From the NCBI RefSeq assembly GCF_014649855.1, contig NZ_BMTV01000001.1, forward strand, positions 186,001 to 250,000: a DNA stretch of 64,000 nt. The letters are read 5' to 3'. How positions within the stretch are numbered: position 1 is the stretch's first letter; each line of letters opens with the position of its first letter. The notes below the pieces were generated by a model that saw nothing but the letters and a program-made list of their open reading frames with translations, did not search any database and was not told the origin of the DNA. Positions 8,752 through 17,454 of the stretch are shown one piece after another. This stretch comes from Streptomyces roseolus. GTDB taxonomy: Bacteria; Actinomycetota; Actinomycetes; Streptomycetales; Streptomycetaceae. Made by a program: the position numbers and the translations under genes.

Positions 8752-8849
8752 GCCTCCGCACTGTAAGGAACCGCAGGTGGGACGGCCATCACCATCTTGT
8801 CCACCGAGAACGCGCCGGACGCGACACTGTGCTCTGCGGGACGGCGGCT

Positions 8850-8925
8850 GCGGATTCCGGCGCGGCTTCCGACGCGGATTCCGGCGGCGGCGGGCGGTTT
8901 CCGCGCGGCGGTGCGCGGATTCCGG
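8850..8925. repeat. Five copies of an 11-bp GCGGNTTCCG repeat
   Basis: GCGGATTCCGG occurs exactly at 8850-8860, 8874-8884 and 8915-8925. Near copies are at 8862 (GCGGCTTCCGA) and 8894 (GCGGTTTCCGC). The first three start 12 bp apart, so they lie on nearly one face of the helix. They fill the spacer between the divergent aminotransferase and DJ-1 genes, which suggests binding sites for an unidentified regulator. Confidence 0.5.
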
Positions 8926-8961
8926 TGGACAGGGCGCGGTCGGGCGCGACAGCCTGCCGTC

Positions 8962-9555
8962 ATGACCTCCAGGACCGTTCACCTCGCCGTGTACGACACC
9001 CTCGCCGACTGGGAGACGGGGCACGCCACCGCGTGGCTCGCCCGGGACGGCTTCACCGTGCGGACCGTCGGCGCCGAGGCAGGGAAGCCCGTCACCACGA
9101 TCGCCGGGGTGCGGATCGTCCCCGACCTCGCCCTGGCCGACCTGCGGACCGAGGACAGCGCGCTGCTGATCCTCCCGGGGGCCGAGAAGTACGACGAGGG
9201 CGACGAGCTCGCCCCCTTCACCGCCGCCGCCCGCGCGTTCCTGGACGCCGGGGTGCCGGTCGCCGCCATCTGCGGCGCCACCGCCGGGCTCGCCCGGGAG
9301 GGCCTGCTCGACGACCGGGCGCACACCAGCGCCGCGTCCTTCTACCTCGCCGCCACGGGGTACGCGGGCGGGGAGCGGTACGTGGAGGCCGACGCGGTCA
9401 CCGACGGGGACCTGATCACCGCCGGGCCGACCGAGCCGGTCGCCTTCGCCCGCGAGATCTTCGGCCGGCTCGGCGCGTACGAGGGGAAGCGGGACGCCTG
9501 GTACCGGCTGTTCCACCACTCCGACCCGGCCGCCTTCGCGGAACTGAACGGCTGA
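8962..9555 (+). CDS. DJ-1/PfpI (GATase1-like) family protein
   Basis: The 197-residue protein has the DJ-1/PfpI fold: VHLAVYDTLADWETG at the start, a conserved glutamate in the LLILPGAEKYDEGDE region and the nucleophile elbow VAAICGATAGLA with the conserved cysteine. Members are glyoxalases, deglycases, amidases or regulators' ligand domains; this single-domain copy has no DNA-binding region. The start at ATG 8962 has no ribosome-binding site but has CAGCCT 6 nt upstream, a leaderless pattern. The membrane-protein gene follows after 23 bp, so the two are probably co-transcribed. Confidence 0.82.
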   Translation: MTSRTVHLAVYDTLADWETGHATAWLARDGFTVRTVGAEAGKPVTTIAGVRIVPDLALADLRTEDSALLILPGAEKYDEGDELAPFTAAARAFLDAGVPVAAICGATAGLAREGLLDDRAHTSAASFYLAATGYAGGERYVEADAVTDGDLITAGPTEPVAFAREIFGRLGAYEGKRDAWYRLFHHSDPAAFAELNG

Positions 9556-9578
9556 ACCGGCGGAACGAGCTGCGCGTC

Positions 9579-10472
9579 ATGGACACGTCGGGGGGCGGTG
9601 CCGCCACCAGGGCCTTCGGGTGGGGGACGGTCGGGGCCGCGGTCGCGGCGGTGCTGTGCGCGCCGGCGCAGGTGTCCGCGTATCCGCCGCTGGTGCCGGA
9701 GGTGGCGCTGGCGGGGGTGTCGGCGCTGTGCGCCGCGGGCTGGGTGGCGGCCTCGTACCGGCTGCGGGGGAAGGGGCCCCTCGACGCGCCGCCGCGCAAG
9801 AGGCGGCCGGACAACAGGGTGCTGCCGTACCTCTTCGCCTTCGGGGTCCCGGTGTCCACCGTGACCGCGCTCCTCCTGCTCTTCACGCCGAGCAGCGCGC
9901 GGGGGCAGTGGGAGGAGCGGATGGAGGCGGCCGGGTACGGGGAGCACCGGGTGCCGGTGGTGCGGCTGGCGGGGAAGCCGGAGTACGTGCCGAAGGGCGA
10001 GGACAACGACCCGTATTACCTGACCGACGTCGTGGTGCGGGTGCCGTTCCGGGACGGGGCCCGTGAGGTCACCGTGAAGGGGTACTCCACCGCGCCCGAG
10101 CCGCCCGCGCCGGGCACGGAGCTGGCGGTGTACTACGCGCCGGGGGCGCCGGACGGACCGGTGAGCGAGCAGGACCGGGTCGGCCTGGACGGGGCGACCG
10201 TGACCTGGCTGGCCGTGTTCTTCGTGTGGCCGTGGGCGATCGTCGCCGGCTGCATGCTGAAGTCGCACCTCGGGGTGTCCGCGGTGCGGCGGGTGCGGCG
10301 CTTCCGGCCGGTGGTGCACCTGCCGGCCCTCGGGATCCTGCTGGCAGGGATGGTGCTGCTGCTGCCGGTGGCGCTGGAGTTCCCGGTGGCCGGGTTCGCC
10401 CGGCTGCCGGCCTTCGTCGGGGCGTTCGCGCCCGCGCTCGCCCTGACCTGGGTGGTCAGGACGAGCGGGTAG
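9579..10472 (+). CDS. Membrane protein of unknown function
   Basis: The protein has 297 residues. Hydrophobic segments lie near residues 12-32 and 38-54, at ~80-100 and in two or three helices after ~200. The soluble part between them (~100-205) contains a segment like the extracytoplasmic DUF3592 type (YYLTDVVVRVPFRDG, then TELAVYYAPGAP). I do not recognise a specific function. It follows the DJ-1 gene by 23 bp and has no strong ribosome-binding site, so it is probably translated by coupling. It ends 13 bp from the convergent chitinase gene. Confidence 0.7.
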   Translation: MDTSGGGAATRAFGWGTVGAAVAAVLCAPAQVSAYPPLVPEVALAGVSALCAAGWVAASYRLRGKGPLDAPPRKRRPDNRVLPYLFAFGVPVSTVTALLLLFTPSSARGQWEERMEAAGYGEHRVPVVRLAGKPEYVPKGEDNDPYYLTDVVVRVPFRDGAREVTVKGYSTAPEPPAPGTELAVYYAPGAPDGPVSEQDRVGLDGATVTWLAVFFVWPWAIVAGCMLKSHLGVSAVRRVRRFRPVVHLPALGILLAGMVLLLPVALEFPVAGFARLPAFVGAFAPALALTWVVRTSG

Positions 10473-10485
10473 GGCGCCGGTGCCG

Positions 10486-11370
10486 CTAGCAGTACAGGTT
10501 CGCGCCCGCCGGGACGCCGAGGATCTGGGTGAACTGCTGGTACTTGGTGACGCGGCTCTGGACCTGGGCGGGGTTGCCGCCGTTGCACTCCAGGCTGCCG
10601 TTGATGGCCCAGATGGTCTGGCCGAAGCCGGCGCCGTTGACCATGGCGTTGTGGGCGGTCATGGTGCCGGGGCCGTTCTGGGTGTTCCAGTACCAGAGGC
10701 CGGTCATCATGGCGACGTCCGGCTCGCGCTCGACGCGCCAGGGGTTGTTCAGCAGGTCGATGCCGAGGGCGTCGCCGGCGGCCTTGTAGTTGAAGTTCCA
10801 GGAGAGCTGGATCGGGCCGCGGCCGTAGTAGGCGGCCTGCCCGGCCGGGCAGCCGTAGGGCTGCTTCGCGTCGCAGTAGTGCGGGTAGTTGGCGGTGTTC
10901 TGCTCGACGATGTGGACGAGTCCGCCCGTCTCGTGGGCGACGTTGGCGAGGAAGGCCGCGGCCTCCTGCTTCTTCACGGTGTCGCTGCCGGTGCCGGCGA
11001 AGGCCGGGTACTTCTTGGTGGCGGCGACCAGGCCGGCGTACGTGTAGAAGGGGTTCCGGTTCGGGAACATCTGGTTGAACTGGGCCTCGGTGACCACGAA
11101 TCCGGACGGGTCGGGGGTGCCGCCGCCTCCGCCGGTGCCGCAGACGCCCTCGTCGCGCCAGACGTCGGTGGAGCCGGGACGCTCGTTCTGCGTCCACCAC
11201 TTCGCGTACCAGTTGTGTCCGTTGTACGAGGCGGTCATGCCGCCGGTGTAGACCTGGCCCGAGTTCCAGGCGGTGACGCAGGCGGGAGCCGCGCCGGCGG
11301 TGGCGGGGAGCAGGATCGCGAGCCCGAGCGCCGTACACAGGGCGGCGAGCAGGGCGAGAAGACGTCGCAT
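10486..11370 (-). CDS. Secreted chitinase, glycoside hydrolase family 19 with chitin-binding domain
   Basis: The preprotein has 294 residues. It carries a signal peptide (residues 1-28, cut after the ATAGAA region), then a chitin-binding module of CBM5/12 type (CVTAWNSGQVYTGG, YNGHNWYAKWWTQNERPG), a short Gly-rich linker and a GH19 catalytic domain. The catalytic glutamate is in AHETGG, followed by YYGRGPIQLSWNFNY and the C-terminal ANLYC. It hydrolyses chitin outside the cell by the inverting mechanism of this family. Two DasR-type operators upstream (11413-11443) indicate control by the N-acetylglucosamine regulator, as for other Streptomyces chitinases. Confidence 0.93.
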   Translation of the reverse strand: MRRLLALLAALCTALGLAILLPATAGAAPACVTAWNSGQVYTGGMTASYNGHNWYAKWWTQNERPGSTDVWRDEGVCGTGGGGGTPDPSGFVVTEAQFNQMFPNRNPFYTYAGLVAATKKYPAFAGTGSDTVKKQEAAAFLANVAHETGGLVHIVEQNTANYPHYCDAKQPYGCPAGQAAYYGRGPIQLSWNFNYKAAGDALGIDLLNNPWRVEREPDVAMMTGLWYWNTQNGPGTMTAHNAMVNGAGFGQTIWAINGSLECNGGNPAQVQSRVTKYQQFTQILGVPAGANLYC

Positions 11371-11412
11371 GCGCTGTCGTCCTTCCGGTGGGGGGAAGGC
11401 CAGCGAAGCGGC

Positions 11413-11443
11413 ACTGGTCTGTACCTGTCAAGGTCTAGACCAG
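11413..11443 (-). promoter_or_regulatory. Two DasR (dre) sites around a TTGACA -35 box
   Basis: On the + strand ACTGGTCTGTACCT (11413-11426) and AAGGTCTAGACCAG (11430-11443) both fit the known dre consensus ACTGGTCTAGACCA. TTGACA on the minus strand (complement of 11426-11431) falls between and partly inside them, so bound DasR would cover the chitinase promoter. The sites are ~45 bp upstream of the chitinase start. Confidence 0.8.
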
Positions 11444-11539
11444 GATTCGCCCCCTGGGACCCGGGTCACCAGGGGGCGGAAGAAAGGTTTCTGACGGGCC
11501 GTCGGGGCCGATGTCTCAGATCCTCGGCACGGCGGCTCC

Positions 11540-12481
11540 TCAGATCATCAGGACGATGCGGCCCGGGCGGTGGCCCGCCTCCGCGCGGCGGTGGGCCTCC
11601 GCCGCGGACTCCAGCGGCAGCACGTCGGCCACCCGGGTCGCGAGGCCGCCCGTGCCGACCAGTCCGAGCAGCTCCTTCAGGAGCGCCGCGTCGGGGCGGC
11701 CGGTCACCGCGTCCACCCGGACGCCCCGTTCGGCGACCGGGACCCGCTCGCCGGAGGCGGAGACGAAGACCCCGCCGTCCTTGACGGCCGGCAGCAGCGG
11801 ATCGGCGACCAGCGCCGCGTCGAAGACCCCGTCCACCCCGTCCGGCGCGGAGCCGAGCACCCCGGCGACCGCCTCCGCCGGCGTCCCGCGCGGCACCACC
11901 GCGTCGGCCCCGAGGACCCGCAGCTCGTGCGCGTCGTCGCCGTGGCCGAGGGCGACCACCCGGTGGCCGGCCCGCGCCGCCAGCTGCACCGCGAACCGGC
12001 CCACCACCCCGCTCGCCCCGGTGACGAGGACCGTCGAGCCCTCCGGCAGCGCCATCAGGTCCAGCGCCTGCGCGGCGGTCACCGCGGAGAGCGGCAGGGA
12101 GGCGGCCGCCGTGAAGTCCACCTCGTCCGGGACGGGGGCCAGCCACTCCGGCTCCACCAGGACGGTCTCGGCGTACGTCCCCGCGCCGGTCCCGTCCTCC
12201 ACCCAGGGCACGAAACCGGCCACCCGGGTGCCCTCGGGGAGCCCCGGGGCCGGGTCGGCCAGGGTGCCCGCGAAGTCGTATCCGAGCACGAAGGGCGGGG
12301 CCAGCGCGCCGAGCGCGGCGGCGTAACGGCCGGAGCGGATCTTGAGGTCCGCCTGGTTGACCCCGGCGGCCCTGAGCCGCACCCGGACCCGCCCCGGAAC
12401 GTCCGCGGGGTCCGGCTCCGGGCGGCGCACCGCCCGGAGGACCTCGGGTCCGCCGTAGGCGGTCACTTCGACGACACGCAT
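11540..12481 (-). CDS. Quinone oxidoreductase-like zinc-independent MDR enzyme
   Basis: This 313-residue medium-chain dehydrogenase/reductase begins MRVVEVTAYGGPEVL, as the quinone oxidoreductase branch does. It has GVNQADLKIRSGRY in the catalytic domain, the NADPH fold TVLVTGASGVVGRFAVQLAA and the C-terminal signature AAEAHRRAEAGHRPGRIVL. The structural zinc cysteines are absent, as expected for this branch, so NADPH-dependent reduction of quinones or enones is likely. The ATG at 12481 has GGAGGAGGAA just upstream. Between the chitinase start and this stop (11371-11539) I see only the dre region and no gene. Confidence 0.87.
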   Translation of the reverse strand: MRVVEVTAYGGPEVLRAVRRPEPDPADVPGRVRVRLRAAGVNQADLKIRSGRYAAALGALAPPFVLGYDFAGTLADPAPGLPEGTRVAGFVPWVEDGTGAGTYAETVLVEPEWLAPVPDEVDFTAAASLPLSAVTAAQALDLMALPEGSTVLVTGASGVVGRFAVQLAARAGHRVVALGHGDDAHELRVLGADAVVPRGTPAEAVAGVLGSAPDGVDGVFDAALVADPLLPAVKDGGVFVSASGERVPVAERGVRVDAVTGRPDAALLKELLGLVGTGGLATRVADVLPLESAAEAHRRAEAGHRPGRIVLMI

Positions 12482-12673
12482 GGGGTTCCTCCTCCGGAAG
12501 GCCCCCTCACGGCCATTACATCCACGCTCCGACGGCCCGGGCAACCCCGGCCGGGCCACCCGGACGACCCCGCCCCGGGGTCCCGCGGGCCGCCGCTGAA
12601 CGAGCGGCGAACTCCCCGTGTCGAGCCGCTGCACCGACCCCGCCTTCGCACACCCGTCCGTACCGTTCCGGCC

Positions 12674-14239
12674 ATGGAGTGGATAACCGCCGAGAACGTG
12701 ATCGCCGTCGTCACCGCCCTGATCGGCGTCCTCGTCTCCGTCGCCGCCGTCTGGATCGGCCGCATCACGCCGGGCAAGCGGCTCGGCTACCGCGTCCAGC
12801 TCAACACCCTCCTCCACAAGGAGCGCGACACCCAGGACGGCGGGGTGATGACCGTCCGCGACGGCGAGGTGCTCGGCAGCGCCTCCGACGGCGCCACCCT
12901 CGTCCTCCTGCGCGTCGAGAACGACGGCGCCGTCGACATCACCCACGGCGACTACGCGCTCGACACCGGGGGCCACGCCCTGCGCTTCACCTTCGGCGAG
13001 GGCGCCTCCGCCGTCGACGTCTTGGGCGTCGTCGCCACCGTCCCGCAGGGGTGGGACTCGCTCCGCGACGACCTGAAGCACGAGCCGAAGCTCAGCCGGG
13101 CCGGGAACGCCCTCCTGGTCCCCCGGGTCGCCCTCGCCCCCGGCCAGTACTACAAGCTGCTCGTCCAGCTCGCCGGGCCCGCCACCGACGCCGCCATCGA
13201 GGCCCACGGCACCATCGCGGACGGCAGGATCCTCCGCAACCGCTCCACCACCCCCGACGACGAGTCCGGCCGCTTCGGCCCCGTCGCCCGCACCGTCACC
13301 GTCGTCCTCACCGCCTGTGTGGTCGCGCTCGCCGCGATCATCGTCCGCGAGCAGACCCCGCCGCCGATCGGCTGCGCCCGCGGCAGCCTCACCGTCACCG
13401 GATCCACCGCCTTCGCACCCGTCGCCCGGGAGGTGGCCGAGGCGTACGAGAAGGACTGCGCGGGCGCCACCGTCACCGTGGACGCCGACGGCTCCACCGC
13501 CGGCGTCCGCGACCTCGCCGCGGCCGGCGCGGCCACGGGCGGCAAGGGCTCCCCCGCCGTCATCGCCCTCTCCGACGGCCACGGCCCGGCCGGCCACCCC
13601 CGGCTGCGCGAGCACATGGTCGCCGTCTCCCTCTTCACCGTCGTCGCCCACGACGCCGTGCCCGTCGAGAGCCTCACCCTGGAGCAGATCCGCGCCCTCT
13701 ACCGCGGCGACGTCGCCCGCTGGAACCGGCTGGAGGGCCCCGGCCTTCCGGCGGACCTCCCCGACCTGCCCGTCCTCCTCGTCAGCCGGGACGCCGGCTC
13801 CGGCACCCGGGAGGTCTTCCAGCGCCGGGTCCTCGGCCGCAACGAGCCCGCCAACTCCTCCCGCGACTGCGCCACCGTCGACGACAAGGAGGCGAAGGTG
13901 GTCCGCTGCGAACTCGACTCCACCGACCAGGTCCTGGCCACCGTCGCCCGCCTCCCCGGCGCCCTCGGCTACGCGGAGCTCGGCGCCGGCTCCGCCGCGC
14001 AGGGCCTGCACGGCATCGCCCTCGACGGCCGCGGCCCGGTCCTGGACGAGCTGGGCTCGTCCCCGTACCCCTACCGGGAGATCGAGTACGCCTACACCTG
14101 GGGCGATCCGCCGACCGACTCCCTCACCGCGAGCTTCCTCGCCTACCTGACGCGCGGGCGCGGGCAGGACATCGTGCGCGCCCGCGGACACCTGCCGTGC
14201 GCCACCCCGAAGGGGCTGCGGGTCTGCGGCGAGGAGTGA
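12674..14239 (+). CDS. Membrane-anchored PstS-like substrate-binding protein
   Basis: The protein has 521 residues. A first helix lies at ~8-29, a domain of ~175 residues without a known motif follows, and a second helix lies at ~207-230. A C-terminal periplasmic-binding fold of the phosphate-binding type carries the ligand-loop patterns LTVTGSTAFAPVAREV and SRDAGSGTREVFQRRVLG. The C-terminal half should face outside and bind phosphate or a similar oxyanion. No permease genes are nearby; the next gene, after 109 bp, is a Ser/Thr kinase, so a sensing role is as likely as transport. The start is a leaderless type: TACCGT, 7 nt, ATG. Confidence 0.75.
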   Translation: MEWITAENVIAVVTALIGVLVSVAAVWIGRITPGKRLGYRVQLNTLLHKERDTQDGGVMTVRDGEVLGSASDGATLVLLRVENDGAVDITHGDYALDTGGHALRFTFGEGASAVDVLGVVATVPQGWDSLRDDLKHEPKLSRAGNALLVPRVALAPGQYYKLLVQLAGPATDAAIEAHGTIADGRILRNRSTTPDDESGRFGPVARTVTVVLTACVVALAAIIVREQTPPPIGCARGSLTVTGSTAFAPVAREVAEAYEKDCAGATVTVDADGSTAGVRDLAAAGAATGGKGSPAVIALSDGHGPAGHPRLREHMVAVSLFTVVAHDAVPVESLTLEQIRALYRGDVARWNRLEGPGLPADLPDLPVLLVSRDAGSGTREVFQRRVLGRNEPANSSRDCATVDDKEAKVVRCELDSTDQVLATVARLPGALGYAELGAGSAAQGLHGIALDGRGPVLDELGSSPYPYREIEYAYTWGDPPTDSLTASFLAYLTRGRGQDIVRARGHLPCATPKGLRVCGEE

Positions 14240-14348
14240 CCGCCTTCGGACCGACGGGCCTGCGGGCCGACGGGCCTCCGGGCCGACACCGGACCGTGAC
14301 CCCGACCGCGCCCCGGGCCGTCCGCCGCGTCTGGCATCCTCTTGCCAC

Positions 14349-16280
14349 GTGGAGCCATTGAACGCGGAAGACCCGGTCGCCATCGGCCCGTTCCGACTCG
14401 TCGGCCGTCTCGGGGCCGGCGGCATGGGCCGGGTGTTCCTCGCGCGTTCGGCCGGCGGGCGGACCGTCGCCGTGAAGGTGGTGCACGCCGAGCTCGCCGC
14501 CCAGGAGGAGTTCCGGCGCCGCTTCGCCCGCGAGGTCGATGCGCTGCGGCGGGTCGGCGGCACCGGCACCGCGCCCGTCCTCGGCTCCGACACCGCCGCC
14601 GCCTCCCCGTGGGTGGCCATCGGGTACGTGCCCGGCCCCTCGCTGCGGGCCGTCGTCGGCGACGAGTACGGGCCGCTGCCGCCCGCCACCGTCCGCGCCC
14701 TCGGCGCCGGCCTGGGCCGGGCCCTCGACCACGTCCACCGGGCCGGGCTCGTCCACCGCGACCTCAAGCCCTCCAACGTGCTGCTGACCGTCGACGGCCC
14801 CCGGATCATCGACTTCGGCATCGCCCGGGCCGTCGACACCGTCACCGACGGCGGCCTCACCAGCACCGGCGCCGTCGTCGGCTCCCCCGGCTTCATGTCG
14901 CCCGAGCAGGTGCGCGGCGAGAAGCTGGGCCCGGCCTCCGACGTCTTCTGCCTCGGCTCGGTCCTCGCCTACGCGGCGACCGGCCGCTCCCCCTTCGGTA
15001 CCTCCGACAGCGGCGTCCACGCGCTGATGTTCCGGATCGCCCACGACGACCCGGACCTGACGGACGTGGCGCCCGAGCTGACCGGGCTGATCCGGGCCTG
15101 CCTCGCCAAGGACCCGGCGCAGCGGCCGACGGCGGCCGAGATCGCCGAGACCCTGCCGGTCGCCGACCCCTGGCTGCCCGCCGACGTCCTGGCCCGCCTC
15201 GGCCGGCACGCGGCGCGGCTCCTGGAGGCGGAGAGCGGGGACGGCCCCGAGGGGCCTTCCGGGGCGGAGCGCACGGCGGGCGGCGCGGCCTCCGGCGCCC
15301 CGACGCCCGCCCCCGGTCCCGGCCTCGCCCCCGGTCCCGCGTCGGACCCGGGACCGGACCCGGAGCCGGTCCGGCCCCGGTCCCGTGCGCGGCGCCGCGT
15401 CCTGGCCGCCGCCCTCGCGACCGCCGCCGTCGTCGCGGCGGCGGGCGTCGGCTACGCGCTGTGGCCGCTCGGCGGCCCCGGCGCCACCCCCGACGGCAAG
15501 GGCACCCCCGCGTCCTCCTCGTCCTCCGCCTCCTCCGCGCAGCCCGCCGGGGCGGTGCCCGCCGCCTTCCTCGGCGCCTGGGAGGGAGTCCTGCGCGGCA
15601 CCGAGGAGAGCCCGCGCGAGACCGTCCGGATCGAGCTCGTGCAGGGCGCCGTCGGCACCAAGACCGCCGTCTACACCCACGTCGGCGACGGACGCCTGTG
15701 CATGGGCCGCTCGCGGCTCGTCTCCGCCGACGAGGACAAGGTCGTCCTCGGGGAGTCCGACGTCACCACCAGCGTGCCCGCCGGGCGGTGCATGGCGGCC
15801 GCCCACCAGACCCTCGCCCTGCGCTCCCCCGAGGTCCTGGAGTGGACCTCGGGCGCCGCGAAGGCCACCTTCCGCAAGGCCCGCACCGGCGCGGCGGTCC
15901 TGCCCGCGGCGTACCTGGGCCGGTGGAAGATGAAGCCGCTCGTCGACGGCCCGGAGGCGGACCGCTACACCGACGAGGTGACGATCACCCAGGGCGCGGT
16001 CGGCGCCGCCGTCCTGCGCTCGCTGAGCTCCTACCCGCGCACGGACGAGGAGGGCAACACGCTGTCGGACGCCGTCAACTGCAGCTGGACGGCCATCCTG
16101 GCGAGCACCACGCCCCCGTACGTCCTCGGCCCCATGGCCCTGGAACCCGGCGCCGACCCGGAGTGCGTCCGCGACGACCCCGGCAGCTACCTGGTGCTGA
16201 CGACGTACAAGGGCGAGGAACTCCTCCAGGTCTACCCGATGTACGACACCGAACCGGGCGAGTACCACCGGCAGGACTGA
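14349..16280 (+). CDS. PASTA-less membrane Ser/Thr protein kinase
   Basis: A 643-residue Hanks-type kinase. The N-terminal domain (residues ~15-275) has the glycine loop LGAGGMGRVF, the ATP lysine K43 (VAVKVVH), VHRDLKPSNVLL, IDFGIAR and GSPGFMSPEQ. A Pro/Ala-rich linker leads to a single transmembrane helix near 348-372, followed by a ~265-residue extracellular domain with no PASTA repeats and two Cys-containing beta-like subdomains. It should phosphorylate Ser/Thr of cytoplasmic partners in response to an outside signal. The GTG start has no ribosome-binding site but has CATCCT 8 nt upstream. The PstS-like gene just before it may supply the signal. Confidence 0.88.
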   Translation: MEPLNAEDPVAIGPFRLVGRLGAGGMGRVFLARSAGGRTVAVKVVHAELAAQEEFRRRFAREVDALRRVGGTGTAPVLGSDTAAASPWVAIGYVPGPSLRAVVGDEYGPLPPATVRALGAGLGRALDHVHRAGLVHRDLKPSNVLLTVDGPRIIDFGIARAVDTVTDGGLTSTGAVVGSPGFMSPEQVRGEKLGPASDVFCLGSVLAYAATGRSPFGTSDSGVHALMFRIAHDDPDLTDVAPELTGLIRACLAKDPAQRPTAAEIAETLPVADPWLPADVLARLGRHAARLLEAESGDGPEGPSGAERTAGGAASGAPTPAPGPGLAPGPASDPGPDPEPVRPRSRARRRVLAAALATAAVVAAAGVGYALWPLGGPGATPDGKGTPASSSSSASSAQPAGAVPAAFLGAWEGVLRGTEESPRETVRIELVQGAVGTKTAVYTHVGDGRLCMGRSRLVSADEDKVVLGESDVTTSVPAGRCMAAAHQTLALRSPEVLEWTSGAAKATFRKARTGAAVLPAAYLGRWKMKPLVDGPEADRYTDEVTITQGAVGAAVLRSLSSYPRTDEEGNTLSDAVNCSWTAILASTTPPYVLGPMALEPGADPECVRDDPGSYLVLTTYKGEELLQVYPMYDTEPGEYHRQD

Positions 16281-16295
16281 CGCCCCCGGCGGGCG

Positions 16296-16622
16296 TCACC
16301 CCCCGAACAGCTCCAGGGCGGCCCGCACCGAGTCGAGCAGCGGCTGCCCGAGCGCGCCGACGGTCGCCGCGATCCCGGCGATGGCGAACAGCGTCCGCCG
16401 CCGGTCCGACCCGGCCGCGGCCTCGCCGAGCCCCGCCAGCCCCTCGTCGAGGGCCTCCCGGTCGGCCTCGGGCAGCTGCCCGCGCAGCGCCGCGGCCAGG
16501 CCCCGCACGACGGCGAGCGCCTCCGCCTGTTCCGGGGTGAGTGCGGGGGCGGGGGCGTAGTGGTGGTGGACGATGCCGTCGTTGTACCGTCCGCCGTGCA
16601 TGTTCACGGTGTCGCCGCTCAT
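16296..16622 (-). CDS. Small protein with VNMHGG N-terminal motif (hypothetical)
   Basis: The 108-residue protein starts MSGDTVNMHGGRYNDGIVHHH, continues with an acidic helical stretch (TPEQAEALAVVRGLAAAL...EADREALDEGL) and ends in a weakly hydrophobic segment. Its ATG overlaps the stop of the upstream gene by 4 bp (ATGA), so the two are translationally coupled. The first 15 residues closely repeat the last residues of that gene (GDVVNMYGGSGNKGI). I do not recognise a function. Such short Gly/Asn beta motifs occur in proteins with effector-associated domains, but that is only a resemblance. Confidence 0.7.
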   Translation of the reverse strand: MSGDTVNMHGGRYNDGIVHHHYAPAPALTPEQAEALAVVRGLAAALRGQLPEADREALDEGLAGLGEAAAGSDRRRTLFAIAGIAATVGALGQPLLDSVRAALELFGG

Positions 16623-17290
16623 TTCAGGATCCCCTTGTTCCCGGAGCCGCCGTACATGTTCACGACGTCGCCGAAGTAGTAGTTGCCCGGGTTGCCGATG
16701 GCCAGCGAGGCCACGCGCTCGTGGAGCTGCGCGTCGGTGTTCTCGATGGCGTGGGCGATCCTGTGGACGAGGCCGTGGAGCAGTTCCGGCGGCCCGGTCA
16801 CGAGCGCGGTGGACTGCCCGTTGGTCTCGATGGCCAGGGTGAGGTGGGAGCGGGCGGTGACGACCGCGAGCATCTCGGCGAAGAGGTAGATCAGGCCGAT
16901 GACCAGGGCGCCCCGGGCCAGGCCGATCAGCACCGAGCCGCCCGCCTCGTCGCTCCCGTAGGGATCGCGCGGGGCGTTGAGCTCGGTCAGCCCCTCGGCC
17001 ACGGTGAGGAGGAGGAAGGCGAGGACGAACCAGGCGAGGCGCTTGCCGAAGAGCATCACGGCCTCGGAGCGCCGGGGCCGGAGGACGAAGGTGTAGACGC
17101 GGACGACGTTCTCCAGCGGATAGGCCGCTCCGCCGACCCAGAGGACCCTGCGGTCCACGCGCAGGTCGAGAGGACTGCTGCCCTGGAGATGGACGGGACC
17201 CGGCTTCCCCGGCCCGGGCGGTCCGGGCGATCCGGGTGGTCTCGGCGGTCCGGGCGGTCCGGGCGGTCTCGGCGGGGCGTTCTGGTCCAT
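16619..17290 (-). CDS. DUF6232-like membrane protein
   Basis: The protein has 223 residues. It begins with a ~35-residue Pro/Gly-rich tail, then a domain LRVDRRVLWVGGAAYPLENVVRVYTFVLRP, two hydrophobic helices (~85-100 and ~125-150) and a C-terminal part ending GDVVNMYGGSGNKGILK. The conserved block WVGGAAYPLENV resembles proteins annotated as DUF6232 in Streptomyces. AGGGGGAA stands just before the ATG. It is the first gene of a two-gene operon with the overlapping small gene. The shared Gly/Asn motif at the junction may mediate contact between the two products. Confidence 0.7.
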   Translation of the reverse strand: MDQNAPPRPPGPPGPPRPPGSPGPPGPGKPGPVHLQGSSPLDLRVDRRVLWVGGAAYPLENVVRVYTFVLRPRRSEAVMLFGKRLAWFVLAFLLLTVAEGLTELNAPRDPYGSDEAGGSVLIGLARGALVIGLIYLFAEMLAVVTARSHLTLAIETNGQSTALVTGPPELLHGLVHRIAHAIENTDAQLHERVASLAIGNPGNYYFGDVVNMYGGSGNKGILK

Positions 17291-17399
17291 GGTTCCCCCT
17301 GTGACGCATGGGCGTGCGAACGTGCAGGGAGACTCATTAAGGGGTCGACTCCCCTGAAAAACAAGGCTGGTTCAAGCCTCGGAAGAGGGCCGGGACGCA

Positions 17400-17440
17400 C
17401 GGAGGGCCCGCGCCCGGCCGAACCGGGTGCGGGCCCTCCG
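17400..17440 (-). terminator. Terminator of purA
   Basis: An 18-bp stem (17400-17417 with 17423-17440, one G-U pair) closes a 5-nt loop directly downstream of the purA stop codon. It has no T-run, as is usual in this genome. Confidence 0.75.
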
Positions 17441-17454
17441 CGGGTGCGCGGGTC

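Noticed and set aside
8797..8961. Longer start for the DJ-1 protein
   Set aside because: The added 55 residues would be encoded by the 12-bp repeat region and are Arg/Pro-rich; family members start at the VHLAVYD strand.
12679..14361. Arg/Pro-rich frame inside the PstS-like gene
   Set aside because: It is a +2 shadow of the real frame, consisting almost entirely of Arg, Pro, Gly and His.
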